Below are positions 14,249 to 22,451 of a stretch of DNA of 23,553 nt, one piece after another. The stretch comes from Bacteroidales bacterium (GTDB lineage: Bacteria > Bacteroidota > Bacteroidia > Bacteroidales > JAADGE01), in contig JAOZQB010000017.1 in the NCBI GenBank assembly GCA_029932445.1, positions 1 to 23,553 on the forward strand, in the 5' to 3' direction. Made by a program: the position numbers and the translations under genes. The number at the start of each line of letters is the position of its first letter. Positions within the stretch are counted from its first letter, which is position 1. A model generated the notes under the pieces. The model was not told the origin of the DNA. It did no database searches and saw nothing but the letters and a program-made list of their open reading frames with translations.

Positions 14249-15979
14249 ATGATCGGAGAAGTTTTAAATAATTATGAAATAGATGAAATTATTGATGAAG
14301 GCGGAATGTCAACCGTTTATCTCGGGATTCACAAATATTTGAAAAAAAAGGTTGCCGTAAAAATGTTGAATCCGCTGCTTCAAAAAAACCCCTTATATAA
14401 AAAACGATTTTTAAATGAAGCAAAACTTCTTTCAAGATTAAATCATCCGAATATTATTACGCTGTATGATTATATTGAGAATGATTTCGGAATTTTTCTT
14501 ATTACAGAATATGTCAAAGGACAAACATTAGACGAATATGTTGATTTGGTTACGGGTCCCGTTCCTCAATCGAGAGCCATAAAAATAATCGTGCAAGTTT
14601 TGGATGCTGTCGGGCACATGCATTCTAAAAACATGATACACAGAGATATAAAGCCGTCCAACATTATGGTTACGTCCGATGATGCCGTAAAATTAATTGA
14701 TTTCGGTATTGCAAAACATTTACGAAAAAATCAAGCTTTGGTAACGCAGGGAGGAGCAAAATTGGGAACGACGATTTTTATGAGTCCGCAACAAGTAAAA
14801 GGAAAAGTATTGGACAGAAGAACGGATATTTATTCAATCGGGGCGACATTATTTTATGTACTTACCGGACAATATCCTTATGAGAAAAATTTAAGTGAAT
14901 ACGAAATTTACAATAAAATTGTAACACAAGTATTTCCGGATCCGAGAACGTTTTATGTCGGAGTTTCAGATAAAATGAGAGCCGTCATAAGAAAAGCAAC
15001 CGAAATTCAACCCTTGGACAGGTATCAGGCATGTGAGGAGTTTAGTATTGACTTATTAAGTGCACAAAAAAAGAAAACCAAAGCAAGTAATATTTCTCTG
15101 CAAACAAGAATAATTGATGCGGCTGATTTGGAAATAAAAAAACCGACCTTCGGAGCCGACTTTTGGCAAAACCTGATTATGTTAATGGCAGCAATTGCTT
15201 TTTCCGCTATTATTGTAACCGGTTTGTATTTTTTATCAAAAAAAGATGAACGTCGCGTTATTGACAGCAATGCATATCTTTTGGAAGGTGACAGTCTTAC
15301 GGCATCAAAAATTGAAAGTTTGCATTACGGTGAAACCGTCAGAGTGATAAAAAAACCGTCTGACGGAATCATAAAAAAACCGTGGTTTAAGGTCCGAAGT
15401 TTAAGAAATAATATCGGATATGTGTATGAAGAGGATTTGGAAATTTCACATGCGTTTGTACAAATAAATGCCATTATGGGAAACAGCATTGCCGGGAATT
15501 TAATACCGGCTAAATTCAAAACCGCATTGCGTAACTATTATGTTGAAAATCAATATTATGAGAAGAATCAAACAGCGTGGAAAATTTTTCCTGAGGAAAA
15601 AAAGAATTTCGAAATGAATACGCTTGCTTTCGGAGATTATAATGATAATAAAAAAGATGATCTTGTTGTCTTATTATACAATACGGAAACCAAAGAACGC
15701 CAATTATTAATTGTTTTTGATAATGAAGAAACCCTTTCGCTTCGGTTAAACGAAGACGTAAAAATACGAACGGTTAAAAAAGGACGAAGAGGCGGTCGAT
15801 GGTATCTCGGGAATATGTTGAAACGCACGAATGAAGAAGGGAAAAAATTCGAAGCAAAAAAATACGAATATTTATCGCATGACGGTATCCTTTTATATAA
15901 AATTAAAAGCAAGGAAAATATTCTGTATGTTTATGATACGCAAGAAAAAATGTTGAAATTTTATTCACAAACGTTGTAG
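14249..15979 (+). CDS. Transmembrane Ser/Thr protein kinase (PknB-like catalytic domain) with SH3 and FG-GAP-like extracytoplasmic region
   Basis: A 576-residue kinase. Residues 8-270 are a Hanks-type domain: ATP lysine K38 in V-A-V-K-M, alpha-C glutamate E57, catalytic H-R-D (131-133) with K135 and N138, D-F-G (151-153), and G-T-x-x-F-M-S-P before the substrate site. The glycine loop reads I-D-E-G-G-M-S-T-V, where the first glycine is replaced by D16. A single membrane helix lies at about 307-329. Outside, residues about 340-398 resemble a bacterial SH3 domain ('PWFKVRSLRNNIGYVYEEDL'). Later 'FGDYNDNKKDDLVVL' (461-475) looks like an FG-GAP calcium loop. There are no PASTA repeats. It is paired with the upstream PP2C gene, and the FHA protein is a likely reader. 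Confidence 0.9.
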   Translation: MIGEVLNNYEIDEIIDEGGMSTVYLGIHKYLKKKVAVKMLNPLLQKNPLYKKRFLNEAKLLSRLNHPNIITLYDYIENDFGIFLITEYVKGQTLDEYVDLVTGPVPQSRAIKIIVQVLDAVGHMHSKNMIHRDIKPSNIMVTSDDAVKLIDFGIAKHLRKNQALVTQGGAKLGTTIFMSPQQVKGKVLDRRTDIYSIGATLFYVLTGQYPYEKNLSEYEIYNKIVTQVFPDPRTFYVGVSDKMRAVIRKATEIQPLDRYQACEEFSIDLLSAQKKKTKASNISLQTRIIDAADLEIKKPTFGADFWQNLIMLMAAIAFSAIIVTGLYFLSKKDERRVIDSNAYLLEGDSLTASKIESLHYGETVRVIKKPSDGIIKKPWFKVRSLRNNIGYVYEEDLEISHAFVQINAIMGNSIAGNLIPAKFKTALRNYYVENQYYEKNQTAWKIFPEEKKNFEMNTLAFGDYNDNKKDDLVVLLYNTETKERQLLIVFDNEETLSLRLNEDVKIRTVKKGRRGGRWYLGNMLKRTNEEGKKFEAKKYEYLSHDGILLYKIKSKENILYVYDTQEKMLKFYSQTL

Positions 15980-15998
15980 TCGTCTCTCCCGAGACGAC
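15979..15998. repeat. Perfect palindrome GTCGTCTC-TCCC-GAGACGAC
   Basis: An 8-bp perfect stem with a 4-base loop starts at the last base of the kinase stop codon and lies in the 73-base gap before the UbiD gene. It could stop or slow transcription, though only a short T-run follows (ATTTTA). Two weaker palindromes follow: CGAA-AA-TTCG at 16019-16028 and TGTCT-TCG-AGACA at 16029-16041, the latter sharing the GTCT/AGAC core. Confidence 0.55.
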
Positions 15999-16052
15999 AT
16001 TTTACAGGCGACAAAAATCGAAAATTCGTGTCTTCGAGACAAAAACAAAAAT

Positions 16053-17951
16053 ATGCAAAACTTCATAAAAAAAATCGAACAAGCCGGCGAGCTTATCAGA
16101 ATAAAAGCACGGGTAAATACTGAACTTGAAATTGCCGAATTTGCCGATCGTATGTCAAAAGAACCGGGCGGAGGAAAAGCGTTGCTTTTTGAAAATACAG
16201 GCACCGATTTTCCTGTTCTGATTAATGCTTTAGGTTCTGAAAAACGCATGCAAATTGCATTGAATGTTAATGATTTCAATGATATCGGGGAAGAACTTGA
16301 GAAGATGTTTAAAAATCTTACATCTCCGAAAAAAGGATTTATCGATAAACTGAAAATGTTACCCGAGTTAGCTTCTTTATCATCATATATGCCTAAAACG
16401 GTTTCCGGAAAAGGACAATCACAAGAAGTGATACATAAAAATCCGGATTTGTCAATTTTCCCGATTTTAAAAACATGGAGTCGCGACGGAGGTAAATTTA
16501 TTACATTACCGCAAGTGATTACAAAAGACCCGATTACCGGCATTCGAAATGTAGGAATGTATCGTATGCAAGTGTTTGAAAAAGATCTTACGGGAATGCA
16601 CTGGCATAAACATAAAGTGGGGGCAAGGCATTTTTCGGAATATAAAAAACTCGGAAAAATGATGCCGATTGCCGTTGCTCTCGGAGGGCATCCGGCACTG
16701 ACTTATGCAGCTACGGCACCTTTGCCCGATAATATTGATGAATATATGCTTGCCGGATTTCTTCGTAAAGAAAAAGTGAAGATGGTCAAAGCGATTACTC
16801 AAGATATTGAAGTTCCGGCAGAAGCCGACATTATTATTGAAGGTTATGTTGATCCTCAGGAAGATTTTATTTGGGAAGGACCGTTCGGCGATCATACCGG
16901 TTTTTTCTCTTTGGCGGATTGGTATCCGAAATTTCACATCACGTGCATCACCCATAAAAAAGATGCCGTGTATCCGGCAACCGTTGTCGGTATTCCGCCG
17001 ATGGAAGATGCTTGGATTGCTCGTGCAACGGAGCGTATCTTTTTGACACCCATAAAATTAAGTATGCTTCCGGAAATAAAGGATATGAATATTCCCGATG
17101 CAGGCGTTGCTCATAATATAACTTTGGTAAGTATCGAAAAAAGTTTTTCCGGACACGCTCAAAAAGTGATGAGTTCGCTTTGGGGTGCCGGACAAATGAT
17201 GTTTAATAAAATGCTTGCCGTTTTTGATGCGGACGTAAAAATTTCCGAATATCAACAAGCAGCAAAGATTTTTTCCGAAACCGTAAATCCGGAAAATGAT
17301 TTGATTTTTATGAAAGGTCCCTTGGATGTTTTGGATCACTCTTCAAGCAAATTTGCATACGGCAGCAAACTCGGAATTGATGCAACTAAAAAGTATGATG
17401 AAGAAAAACCGAATTCTGAAATATTAAAAATTAATATGAAAACAGTTGAAATTGATATTCTTCAATTGAAAAAAAAATATTCGGAAATTAAGGAAATTAA
17501 TGATGAATTATTGAAAGACGGTATTTCTGTTATATTTATTTCCGCAGAAAAAAACAGAAAACACCATATCAAAGAATTAGCGGATCAACTTCTTAAAGAA
17601 GAGGGTGTTCGGAAGGTGAAATTTCTCATTTTTGTTGATTATCCGGTAAATATTTTCGATATTGAACAAACATGCTGGATTTTTGCGAATAATATTGAAC
17701 CGATGCGTGACTGTTATATTTTTAAATCACAAAACGAAACAGAAATTTCACATCTTGCAATTGACGGAACCAGAAAACGTGCGGATATTGATAATTTTAA
17801 ACGTGATTGGCCTGATATTGTAACTTCTGATGAAGCAACAATAAGCTTGGTTGATAAACGATGGGGCGAATACGGTATCGGAAAATTTATTCCGTCACCG
17901 TCCGTTAAATATAAACATTTAATAATGAGCAAAACAGCTGTTGTTGAATAA
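16053..17951 (+). CDS. UbiD-family (prenylated-FMN-dependent) decarboxylase
   Basis: A 632-residue protein with the whole UbiD layout. The N-terminal alpha/beta domain begins 'MQNFIKKIEQAGELIRI'. The central flavin-binding barrel carries 'HWHKHKVGARHF', 'ATAPLPDNIDEYMLAGFL' and 'EGPFGDHTGFFSLADWYPKF', where E275 and D280 fit the acidic pair of the Glu-Arg-Glu/Asp active site of the family. 'TVVGIPPMEDAWIARATERI' is also typical. UbiD enzymes decarboxylate aromatic or unsaturated acids with prenylated FMN; Bacteroidota homologues of this length are commonly labelled menaquinone- or ubiquinone-type decarboxylases. No UbiX flavin prenyltransferase is in the window. The actual substrate is not inferable from context. 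The ATG at 16053 is the first in frame and matches the family start. Confidence 0.87.
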   Translation: MQNFIKKIEQAGELIRIKARVNTELEIAEFADRMSKEPGGGKALLFENTGTDFPVLINALGSEKRMQIALNVNDFNDIGEELEKMFKNLTSPKKGFIDKLKMLPELASLSSYMPKTVSGKGQSQEVIHKNPDLSIFPILKTWSRDGGKFITLPQVITKDPITGIRNVGMYRMQVFEKDLTGMHWHKHKVGARHFSEYKKLGKMMPIAVALGGHPALTYAATAPLPDNIDEYMLAGFLRKEKVKMVKAITQDIEVPAEADIIIEGYVDPQEDFIWEGPFGDHTGFFSLADWYPKFHITCITHKKDAVYPATVVGIPPMEDAWIARATERIFLTPIKLSMLPEIKDMNIPDAGVAHNITLVSIEKSFSGHAQKVMSSLWGAGQMMFNKMLAVFDADVKISEYQQAAKIFSETVNPENDLIFMKGPLDVLDHSSSKFAYGSKLGIDATKKYDEEKPNSEILKINMKTVEIDILQLKKKYSEIKEINDELLKDGISVIFISAEKNRKHHIKELADQLLKEEGVRKVKFLIFVDYPVNIFDIEQTCWIFANNIEPMRDCYIFKSQNETEISHLAIDGTRKRADIDNFKRDWPDIVTSDEATISLVDKRWGEYGIGKFIPSPSVKYKHLIMSKTAVVE

Positions 17952-17958
17952 ATTCCGT

Positions 17959-18005
17959 AGAGACAGCTTGCCTGCCTGCCGCAGGCAGGCGGCTGTCTCT
18001 TTTTT
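17959..18005 (+). terminator. Probable intrinsic terminator after the UbiD-family gene, with nested palindromes
   Basis: Outer stem AGAGACAGC (17959-17967) pairs with GCTGTCTCT (17992-18000). Inner stem GCCTGCCTGC (17970-17979) pairs with GCAGGCAGGC (17981-17990). The long G+C-rich hairpin is followed by TTTTT, so it can act as a terminator eight bases after the stop codon. The inner part looks like a dispersed repeat inserted into, or grown from, an older hairpin. Confidence 0.7.
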
Positions 18006-18058
18006 ATAATTTGCGAGTTCTTTTAAATTGACAGCAATTTTTATTCAGATATTTACAA

Positions 18059-18520
18059 ATGCAACAAAAATACATCACACATCAAAAAGCATTAAACAAA
18101 GCGATGTATTTGTGCAGCAAAGCCGAAAAATGCAAATCAGATATTCTGAAAAAATTGTATGATTGGAAAGCAAATCCGGATGAACACGATAAAATTATTC
18201 AACAATTAGAAGACCAAAAATTTATTGATGAGGAACGATTTGTGAAATATTATGTGCGAGATAAGTTTGAATTTAACAAGTGGGGGAAGATTAAAATTCG
18301 TACCATGCTTTTTAAAAAACAAATCCCGGAAAGTCTGATAATAAATGAATTAAAACAAATTTCCGAAGAGAAGTATAAAGAGACATTGGAATATTTGATA
18401 AAACAAAAGCAAAAAAATATAAAAGATACAGAACCTTATAAAATTAAAACAAAATTACTGCGATTTGCCGCCTCAAAAGGGTTTGAACCCGATTTAATCT
18501 TAAGTATATTAAACAGATAA
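18059..18520 (+). CDS. recX: RecX-family regulatory protein
   Basis: A 153-residue, highly charged helical protein with the three-helix repeats of RecX. The first repeat has 'ALNKAMYLCSKAEKCKSDILKKL' (in family members 'a...a..lLs.r..s..el..kL'). The second contains 'IIQQLEDQKFIDEERFVKYYVRDK', the best-conserved RecX motif (l...g.idD.rfa..yv...). Next comes 'KWGKIKIRTMLFKKQIPESLI', equivalent to G-..-.I...L...gi. The C-terminal repeat ends 'RFAASKGFEPDLILSIL'. RecX binds RecA filaments and limits their activity. Its ATG at 18059 is about 60 bases beyond the terminator hairpin, so it probably has its own promoter. The transporter gene begins 36 bases downstream. Confidence 0.87.
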   Translation: MQQKYITHQKALNKAMYLCSKAEKCKSDILKKLYDWKANPDEHDKIIQQLEDQKFIDEERFVKYYVRDKFEFNKWGKIKIRTMLFKKQIPESLIINELKQISEEKYKETLEYLIKQKQKNIKDTEPYKIKTKLLRFAASKGFEPDLILSILNR

Positions 18521-18556
18521 AAAAAAGTTTTTATATTAGCAACTTAAAACACCGCT

Positions 18557-19513
18557 ATGTTTGATAAATATAATGCTCTGCTTGCCCCTTTAGATACAAT
18601 TAAATTAAATTTTAACGAAGCCGGATTAATGGTTATGAACATTACCATTGCCTTTATTATGTTTGGTGTGGCACTCGGAATAAAACGAGAAAATTTTGTT
18701 CAAATCACCAAAAATCCTAAATCCGTAATTATCGGTTTGGTTGCTCAATTTCTATTACTTCCTGCAATAACTTATTTGCTTGTAATTTTATTAAAATTTC
18801 CTGTTTCAATTTCTTTGGGGATGTTGTTGGTTGCTTCTTGTCCCGGCGGTAATGTTTCAAACTTTATGACTTCTTTGGCGAAGGGAAATACGGCTTTATC
18901 CGTAACATTAACAGCGTTTTCCGATTTGCTCTCTATCTTAATGACACCGCTTAACTTTGTGTTTTGGGGTGAATTATATATCAGTACGGTTCCTTTGGCA
19001 AACCCGATTGAAATTCCTTGGGAACATGTTTTTCAAACAATAATAATATTAATGGGAATACCCTTAGTTGCCGGTTTATGGTTTGCCAGACGATTTCCGA
19101 AGTTAACAGAAAAAATATTTAAACCGATTAAATGGATTTCTGTTATTGCCTTCCTGGGTTTTATTACAGGAGCAGTGATGGCAAATTTCACTCATTTTAT
19201 GAATTACTTTTTATTGTTAATTCCTATCGTGTTAATTCATAATGCCGTTGCTTTCGGAATAGGAAACAGTATTGCACGAGTATCTTATCTTTCGGTTCTT
19301 GACAGAAAAACCATTACTATTGAAACCGGTATTCAAAATTCGGGAATTGCCTTGGTACTTATTTTTAACAAACACATTTTCCCGGACGGATACGGCGGAA
19401 TTGCCTTTATTGCTGCTATGTGGGGAATTTGGCATATTGCATCCGGATTATTGCTCAGCATTTGGTGGGCAAAATATACAAAAAAACGAGAATTGAAAAC
19501 TGCTAAAAAGTAA
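18557..19513 (+). CDS. Bile acid:sodium symporter (SBF/BASS) family transporter
   Basis: A 318-residue integral membrane protein with about nine to ten hydrophobic segments. The signature of the family is present: 'MLLVASCPGGNVSNFMTSLAKG' followed by 'TALSVTLTAFSDLLSI', which forms the first discontinuous helix and sodium-site region, and the pseudo-symmetric 'IETGIQNSGIALVLIF' in the second half. BASS proteins use a sodium gradient to take up organic anions such as bile acids, pantoate or keto acids; the substrate here is unknown. It is on the same strand as recX but functionally unrelated. It is convergent with the TonB-dependent receptor gene, with 63 bases between them and no clear hairpin there. 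Confidence 0.88.
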   Translation: MFDKYNALLAPLDTIKLNFNEAGLMVMNITIAFIMFGVALGIKRENFVQITKNPKSVIIGLVAQFLLLPAITYLLVILLKFPVSISLGMLLVASCPGGNVSNFMTSLAKGNTALSVTLTAFSDLLSILMTPLNFVFWGELYISTVPLANPIEIPWEHVFQTIIILMGIPLVAGLWFARRFPKLTEKIFKPIKWISVIAFLGFITGAVMANFTHFMNYFLLLIPIVLIHNAVAFGIGNSIARVSYLSVLDRKTITIETGIQNSGIALVLIFNKHIFPDGYGGIAFIAAMWGIWHIASGLLLSIWWAKYTKKRELKTAKK

Positions 19514-19576
19514 GGTTCTGAATTTGTTTGTTACGCTTTTTTCTTTGCAAAACCGAAATAAGCATTACGTGAAATT

Positions 19577-21901
19577 TTACTGAAACGTAAAACTATAAGA
19601 TACCGAAGGAATTATGGAAAATAAAGCCAATCGAACGGCTTCAAATTGCGTTGAATTTTCATTTATCGGACGGAATGTAATTTGATACGCATTTTTTCTG
19701 GCATAAACGTTATAAACCGAGACATTCCAACTCGAATCCCAATGTTTTTTCTTTTTGTTATAATAAGTGATGCTCACATCAGCTCTGTGATATTCGGGCA
19801 TTCGGTAACCGTTGCGTTCCGTGTAAAGTTGCACAATCCGATTATCAATAATATATCTTCCGGAAGGAAACGTTACGGCATCGCCGGTGTAATAAACCCA
19901 AGTTGCCGCAAAACTTAATCGTTTATTCAAATTGTAAATTGCCGTAATCGAAAAATCATGTGTTCGATCATGTTTTGCAGAAAACGGTAATCCGTTATTT
20001 ATCTCTTCAAAAACACGTTCCGTTTTTGACCAAGTATAACTTATCCAACCGGTTAATTTCCCGGTTTGTTTTTTAAAATATACTTCTGCTCCGTATGACC
20101 AACCTTTTCCGTATACCATCTCGGCTTCCAAATATTTGTTAACCATCACGTTTGCTCCGTTCCGATAATCGATTACATCGTTTAAATCTTTATAGTATAG
20201 TTCCAGAGAAGTTTCAAACATATTATCTTTTATGTTTCTGTAATAACCTACGGAATATAAATCTGCACTTCCGGGTTTTACAAGTTTTGTTGTAGGATAC
20301 CAAATATCTGCCGGTGTTGATGAGGTTGAATTTGACAGAAGATGCACATATTGCGCATTTCTTGTGTATGCTGCTTTCACCGAATTTTGTTTGTTGATAA
20401 TGTAATTTAAAGAAAATCGCGGTTCAAAATTCTTATAGGTTTTAATAATTTCATTTTGAGAATAAATCACGGAATCAATCGGTTCTTGTCGGTTGTTAAA
20501 TTCATAAACGGTTCCGGGTCCTAATACACAAAAAGCGGAAAGTCGCAATCCGTATATTGCTTTTAAATTATCTGAAATATTAACTTCATGTGAAACATAA
20601 GCTGCATTTTCAAAAGCATATTTATCTTCAACTTTAATATCATTCAGAAATTCAACTTCACTTGCATCCACTTCGCCGGGCGTAAATCTGTGATAAACAG
20701 AATTTATTCCGAAGCGAATAAGATTTTTGCTGTTCGGGAAATATTGAAAATCTTCTTTTATGTGCCAATCTCTGATGGCAGAATTTAACTTTACTTTTCC
20801 GGAATCGGCAAAAAAACCGATACCGATTTGATAATCGTATTTGCTGTATATCAGGGATGTATTCAGGAACAATTTTTCATTAAAAACATGATTCCAGCGA
20901 CTTGTTCCGGTAACATTTCCCCAGTCCATGCTCATAACATCGCTGAAACCGAAAACATCTCGACCGAAATATCCGGAAAGAAAAATACGATTGTTATCAT
21001 TAATTTTCCAATTGGCTTTAGAATTTAAGTCATAAAAATACAGTGTGCTTTTACGTTGCTCTTCTTTGGGAGCAAAAGCCAAAAACAAATCGGCATAAGT
21101 TCTGCGTCCCGAAAGAATTAAAGATGCTTTATCTTTTACAATCGGTGTTTCAAGTGTTAGTTTTGAGGAAATTAATCCGATACCGCCTGATGCCGAAAAA
21201 TTTTTCATATTGCCGTCATTCATTTGAATATCCAAAACCGAAGATAAACGACCGCCGTATTGAGCCGGAGCCGTACCTTTATAAATTTTGGCATTTTTTA
21301 CGGCATCCGAATTAAAAACCGAGAAAAAACCCATTAAATGTGAGGCATTATAAACGGGAGCTTCATCAAGTAAGATGAGATTTTCATCGGCACCGCCGCC
21401 GCGAACATAAAATCCGCTTCCGCCTTCGCCCGCAGGTTTTATTCCGGGCAAAAGTTGTATGGTTTTTAAAATATCCTGTTCTCCGAAAATAACGGGGATT
21501 ATTTTTGTGTCTTTCGGACTTATTGTGTTGACACCGGTTTCCGCAACTTTAATGTTTTTGTCAATCCCCTGTCCGGTAACAGTAACTTCTCCGAGTTCGT
21601 TAATGTTTTCTTCTAATTCAACATTTATAGTTTGATTTTTTGAAACTTTGATTTCTGATTTTTTTTCTTTGTAACCAATGCTGTTAAATCTCAACTTTGT
21701 TGTTGATGAAGGAACGGTAATTGAATAAAAACCGTATGTGTTTGTTACGGTTCCGAATTTTCCGTCCGTAGTGTTAACAATGGCGTTAATAATCGCCTCT
21801 CCGGTTTTTGCATCGGAAACAGTTCCTTTTATACTTATTTTTTGAGCATTAGAAAATGGAATTATAAAAAACGATATGAATAAGATTAAAAAAGTCTTCA
21901 T
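19577..21901 (-). CDS. TonB-dependent outer-membrane receptor with N-terminal carboxypeptidase-regulatory-like domain
   Basis: About 774 residues from the ATG at 21899-21901; an ATG eight codons upstream would precede the signal peptide MKTFLILFISFFII...SNAQ. After cleavage comes a carboxypeptidase-regulatory-like beta domain (about 22-105: 'KGTVSDAKTGEAIINAIV', 'GFYSITVP', 'FNSIGYK'). The plug follows ('EQDILKTIQLLPGIKPAGEG', 'GFYVRGGGADENLILLDEAPVY', 'GTAPAQYGGRLSSVLDI') and then a beta barrel to the end. The last residues are YSFTFQ, so the usual final aromatic is followed by one extra Gln. No SusD-like lipoprotein gene is adjacent, so this is not a classic SusCD pair; the ligand (siderophore, vitamin, peptide or other) is unknown. 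It depends on TonB-ExbBD for energy. Confidence 0.92.
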   Translation of the reverse strand: MKTFLILFISFFIIPFSNAQKISIKGTVSDAKTGEAIINAIVNTTDGKFGTVTNTYGFYSITVPSSTTKLRFNSIGYKEKKSEIKVSKNQTINVELEENINELGEVTVTGQGIDKNIKVAETGVNTISPKDTKIIPVIFGEQDILKTIQLLPGIKPAGEGGSGFYVRGGGADENLILLDEAPVYNASHLMGFFSVFNSDAVKNAKIYKGTAPAQYGGRLSSVLDIQMNDGNMKNFSASGGIGLISSKLTLETPIVKDKASLILSGRRTYADLFLAFAPKEEQRKSTLYFYDLNSKANWKINDNNRIFLSGYFGRDVFGFSDVMSMDWGNVTGTSRWNHVFNEKLFLNTSLIYSKYDYQIGIGFFADSGKVKLNSAIRDWHIKEDFQYFPNSKNLIRFGINSVYHRFTPGEVDASEVEFLNDIKVEDKYAFENAAYVSHEVNISDNLKAIYGLRLSAFCVLGPGTVYEFNNRQEPIDSVIYSQNEIIKTYKNFEPRFSLNYIINKQNSVKAAYTRNAQYVHLLSNSTSSTPADIWYPTTKLVKPGSADLYSVGYYRNIKDNMFETSLELYYKDLNDVIDYRNGANVMVNKYLEAEMVYGKGWSYGAEVYFKKQTGKLTGWISYTWSKTERVFEEINNGLPFSAKHDRTHDFSITAIYNLNKRLSFAATWVYYTGDAVTFPSGRYIIDNRIVQLYTERNGYRMPEYHRADVSITYYNKKKKHWDSSWNVSVYNVYARKNAYQITFRPINENSTQFEAVRLALFSIIPSVSYSFTFQ

Positions 21902-21977
21902 TTGCAATGTAAAGATAAAATTCAAATTGAGGAAGAGAAATTTATTTTCTTATAACGGCAGTAATTTTATTTTGTTT

Positions 21978-21985
21978 TATATTTG
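21978..21985 (+). promoter_or_regulatory. Possible -7 box for the thioredoxin-like gene
   Basis: TATATTTG fits TAnnTTTG and lies 22 bases before the ATG at 22008. I see no TTTG box at the matching upstream distance, so support is partial. Its presence argues for the start at 22008 rather than the longer open frame from 21876. Confidence 0.45.
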
Positions 21986-22007
21986 CCGAAATTTTAAAAA
22001 AGGGAAA

Positions 22008-22346
22008 ATGTCATATTCAACAATAAACAACTTAGATACATATAACGATATTTTAGAAAAAGAAGATGCAGTTTTGGTCTATTTTTCTCATGAACAATGC
22101 AATGTGTGTAAAGTTTTAAAACCAAAAGTTGCAGAACTTCTCGAAAATAATTTTCCGAAGATGAAAATGTATTATGCCGATACGGTATTAAATCCTGAAA
22201 TTTCCGGGCAAAATAAAATCTTTTCTGTCCCTACGGTTCTTGCATTTTTCGGCGGTCGTGAAACTTTCAGAAAAAGCCGAAATATCGGAATTAATGAACT
22301 TGCAGAACAAATTGAAAGACCATACGGGATGATTTTTGAAAACTAA
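22008..22346 (+). CDS. Thioredoxin-like family protein (active site C-N-V-C)
   Basis: A 112-residue cytoplasmic protein (no signal peptide) with a compact thioredoxin fold. Strand 'AVLVYFSHEQ' leads to the redox pair C31-N-V-C34-K, followed by the long helix 'VLKPKVAELL', then 'MKMYYADTV', and the cis-proline loop 'FSVPTVLAFF' with P75, and a last helix. The usual W-C-G-P-C is replaced by Q-C-N-V-C, so the redox potential and partner may differ from those of housekeeping thioredoxin. The open frame reaches upstream to 21876, but the ATG at 22008 matches the domain start and follows a promoter-like box. It is divergent from the TonB receptor gene. Confidence 0.85.
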   Translation: MSYSTINNLDTYNDILEKEDAVLVYFSHEQCNVCKVLKPKVAELLENNFPKMKMYYADTVLNPEISGQNKIFSVPTVLAFFGGRETFRKSRNIGINELAEQIERPYGMIFEN

Positions 22347-22451
22347 ATTTTTTATTTTTGATGTTTTGAAATTCTTCGGATGTTAAACCCGAAAGATGCA
22401 TTAAAAAATCTATTACGTGTCAAAACTACTTCAAAACAAAACGTTTCACTA

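Noticed and set aside
15965..16543. Minus-strand open frame of 192 codons opposite the UbiD gene
   Set aside because: It lies wholly antisense to a strongly recognised gene, has no family features and runs through the palindromic gap.
16506..16955. Minus-strand open frame of 149 codons within the UbiD gene
   Set aside because: Antisense shadow; composition (many His, Arg, Phe) reflects the reverse of the UbiD coding frame.
19514..19576. Terminator between the convergent transporter and TonB receptor genes
   Set aside because: The gap has T-runs but no stem that I could pair convincingly.
19577..21901. SusC of a polysaccharide utilisation locus
   Set aside because: No SusD-like gene, glycosidase or sensor next to it, and the plug lacks the usual SusC signature; called a general TonB-dependent receptor.
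21876..22007. N-terminal extension of the thioredoxin-like protein
   Set aside because: It overlaps the TonB receptor start region and a TATATTTG box, and the added residues resemble translated intergenic DNA.
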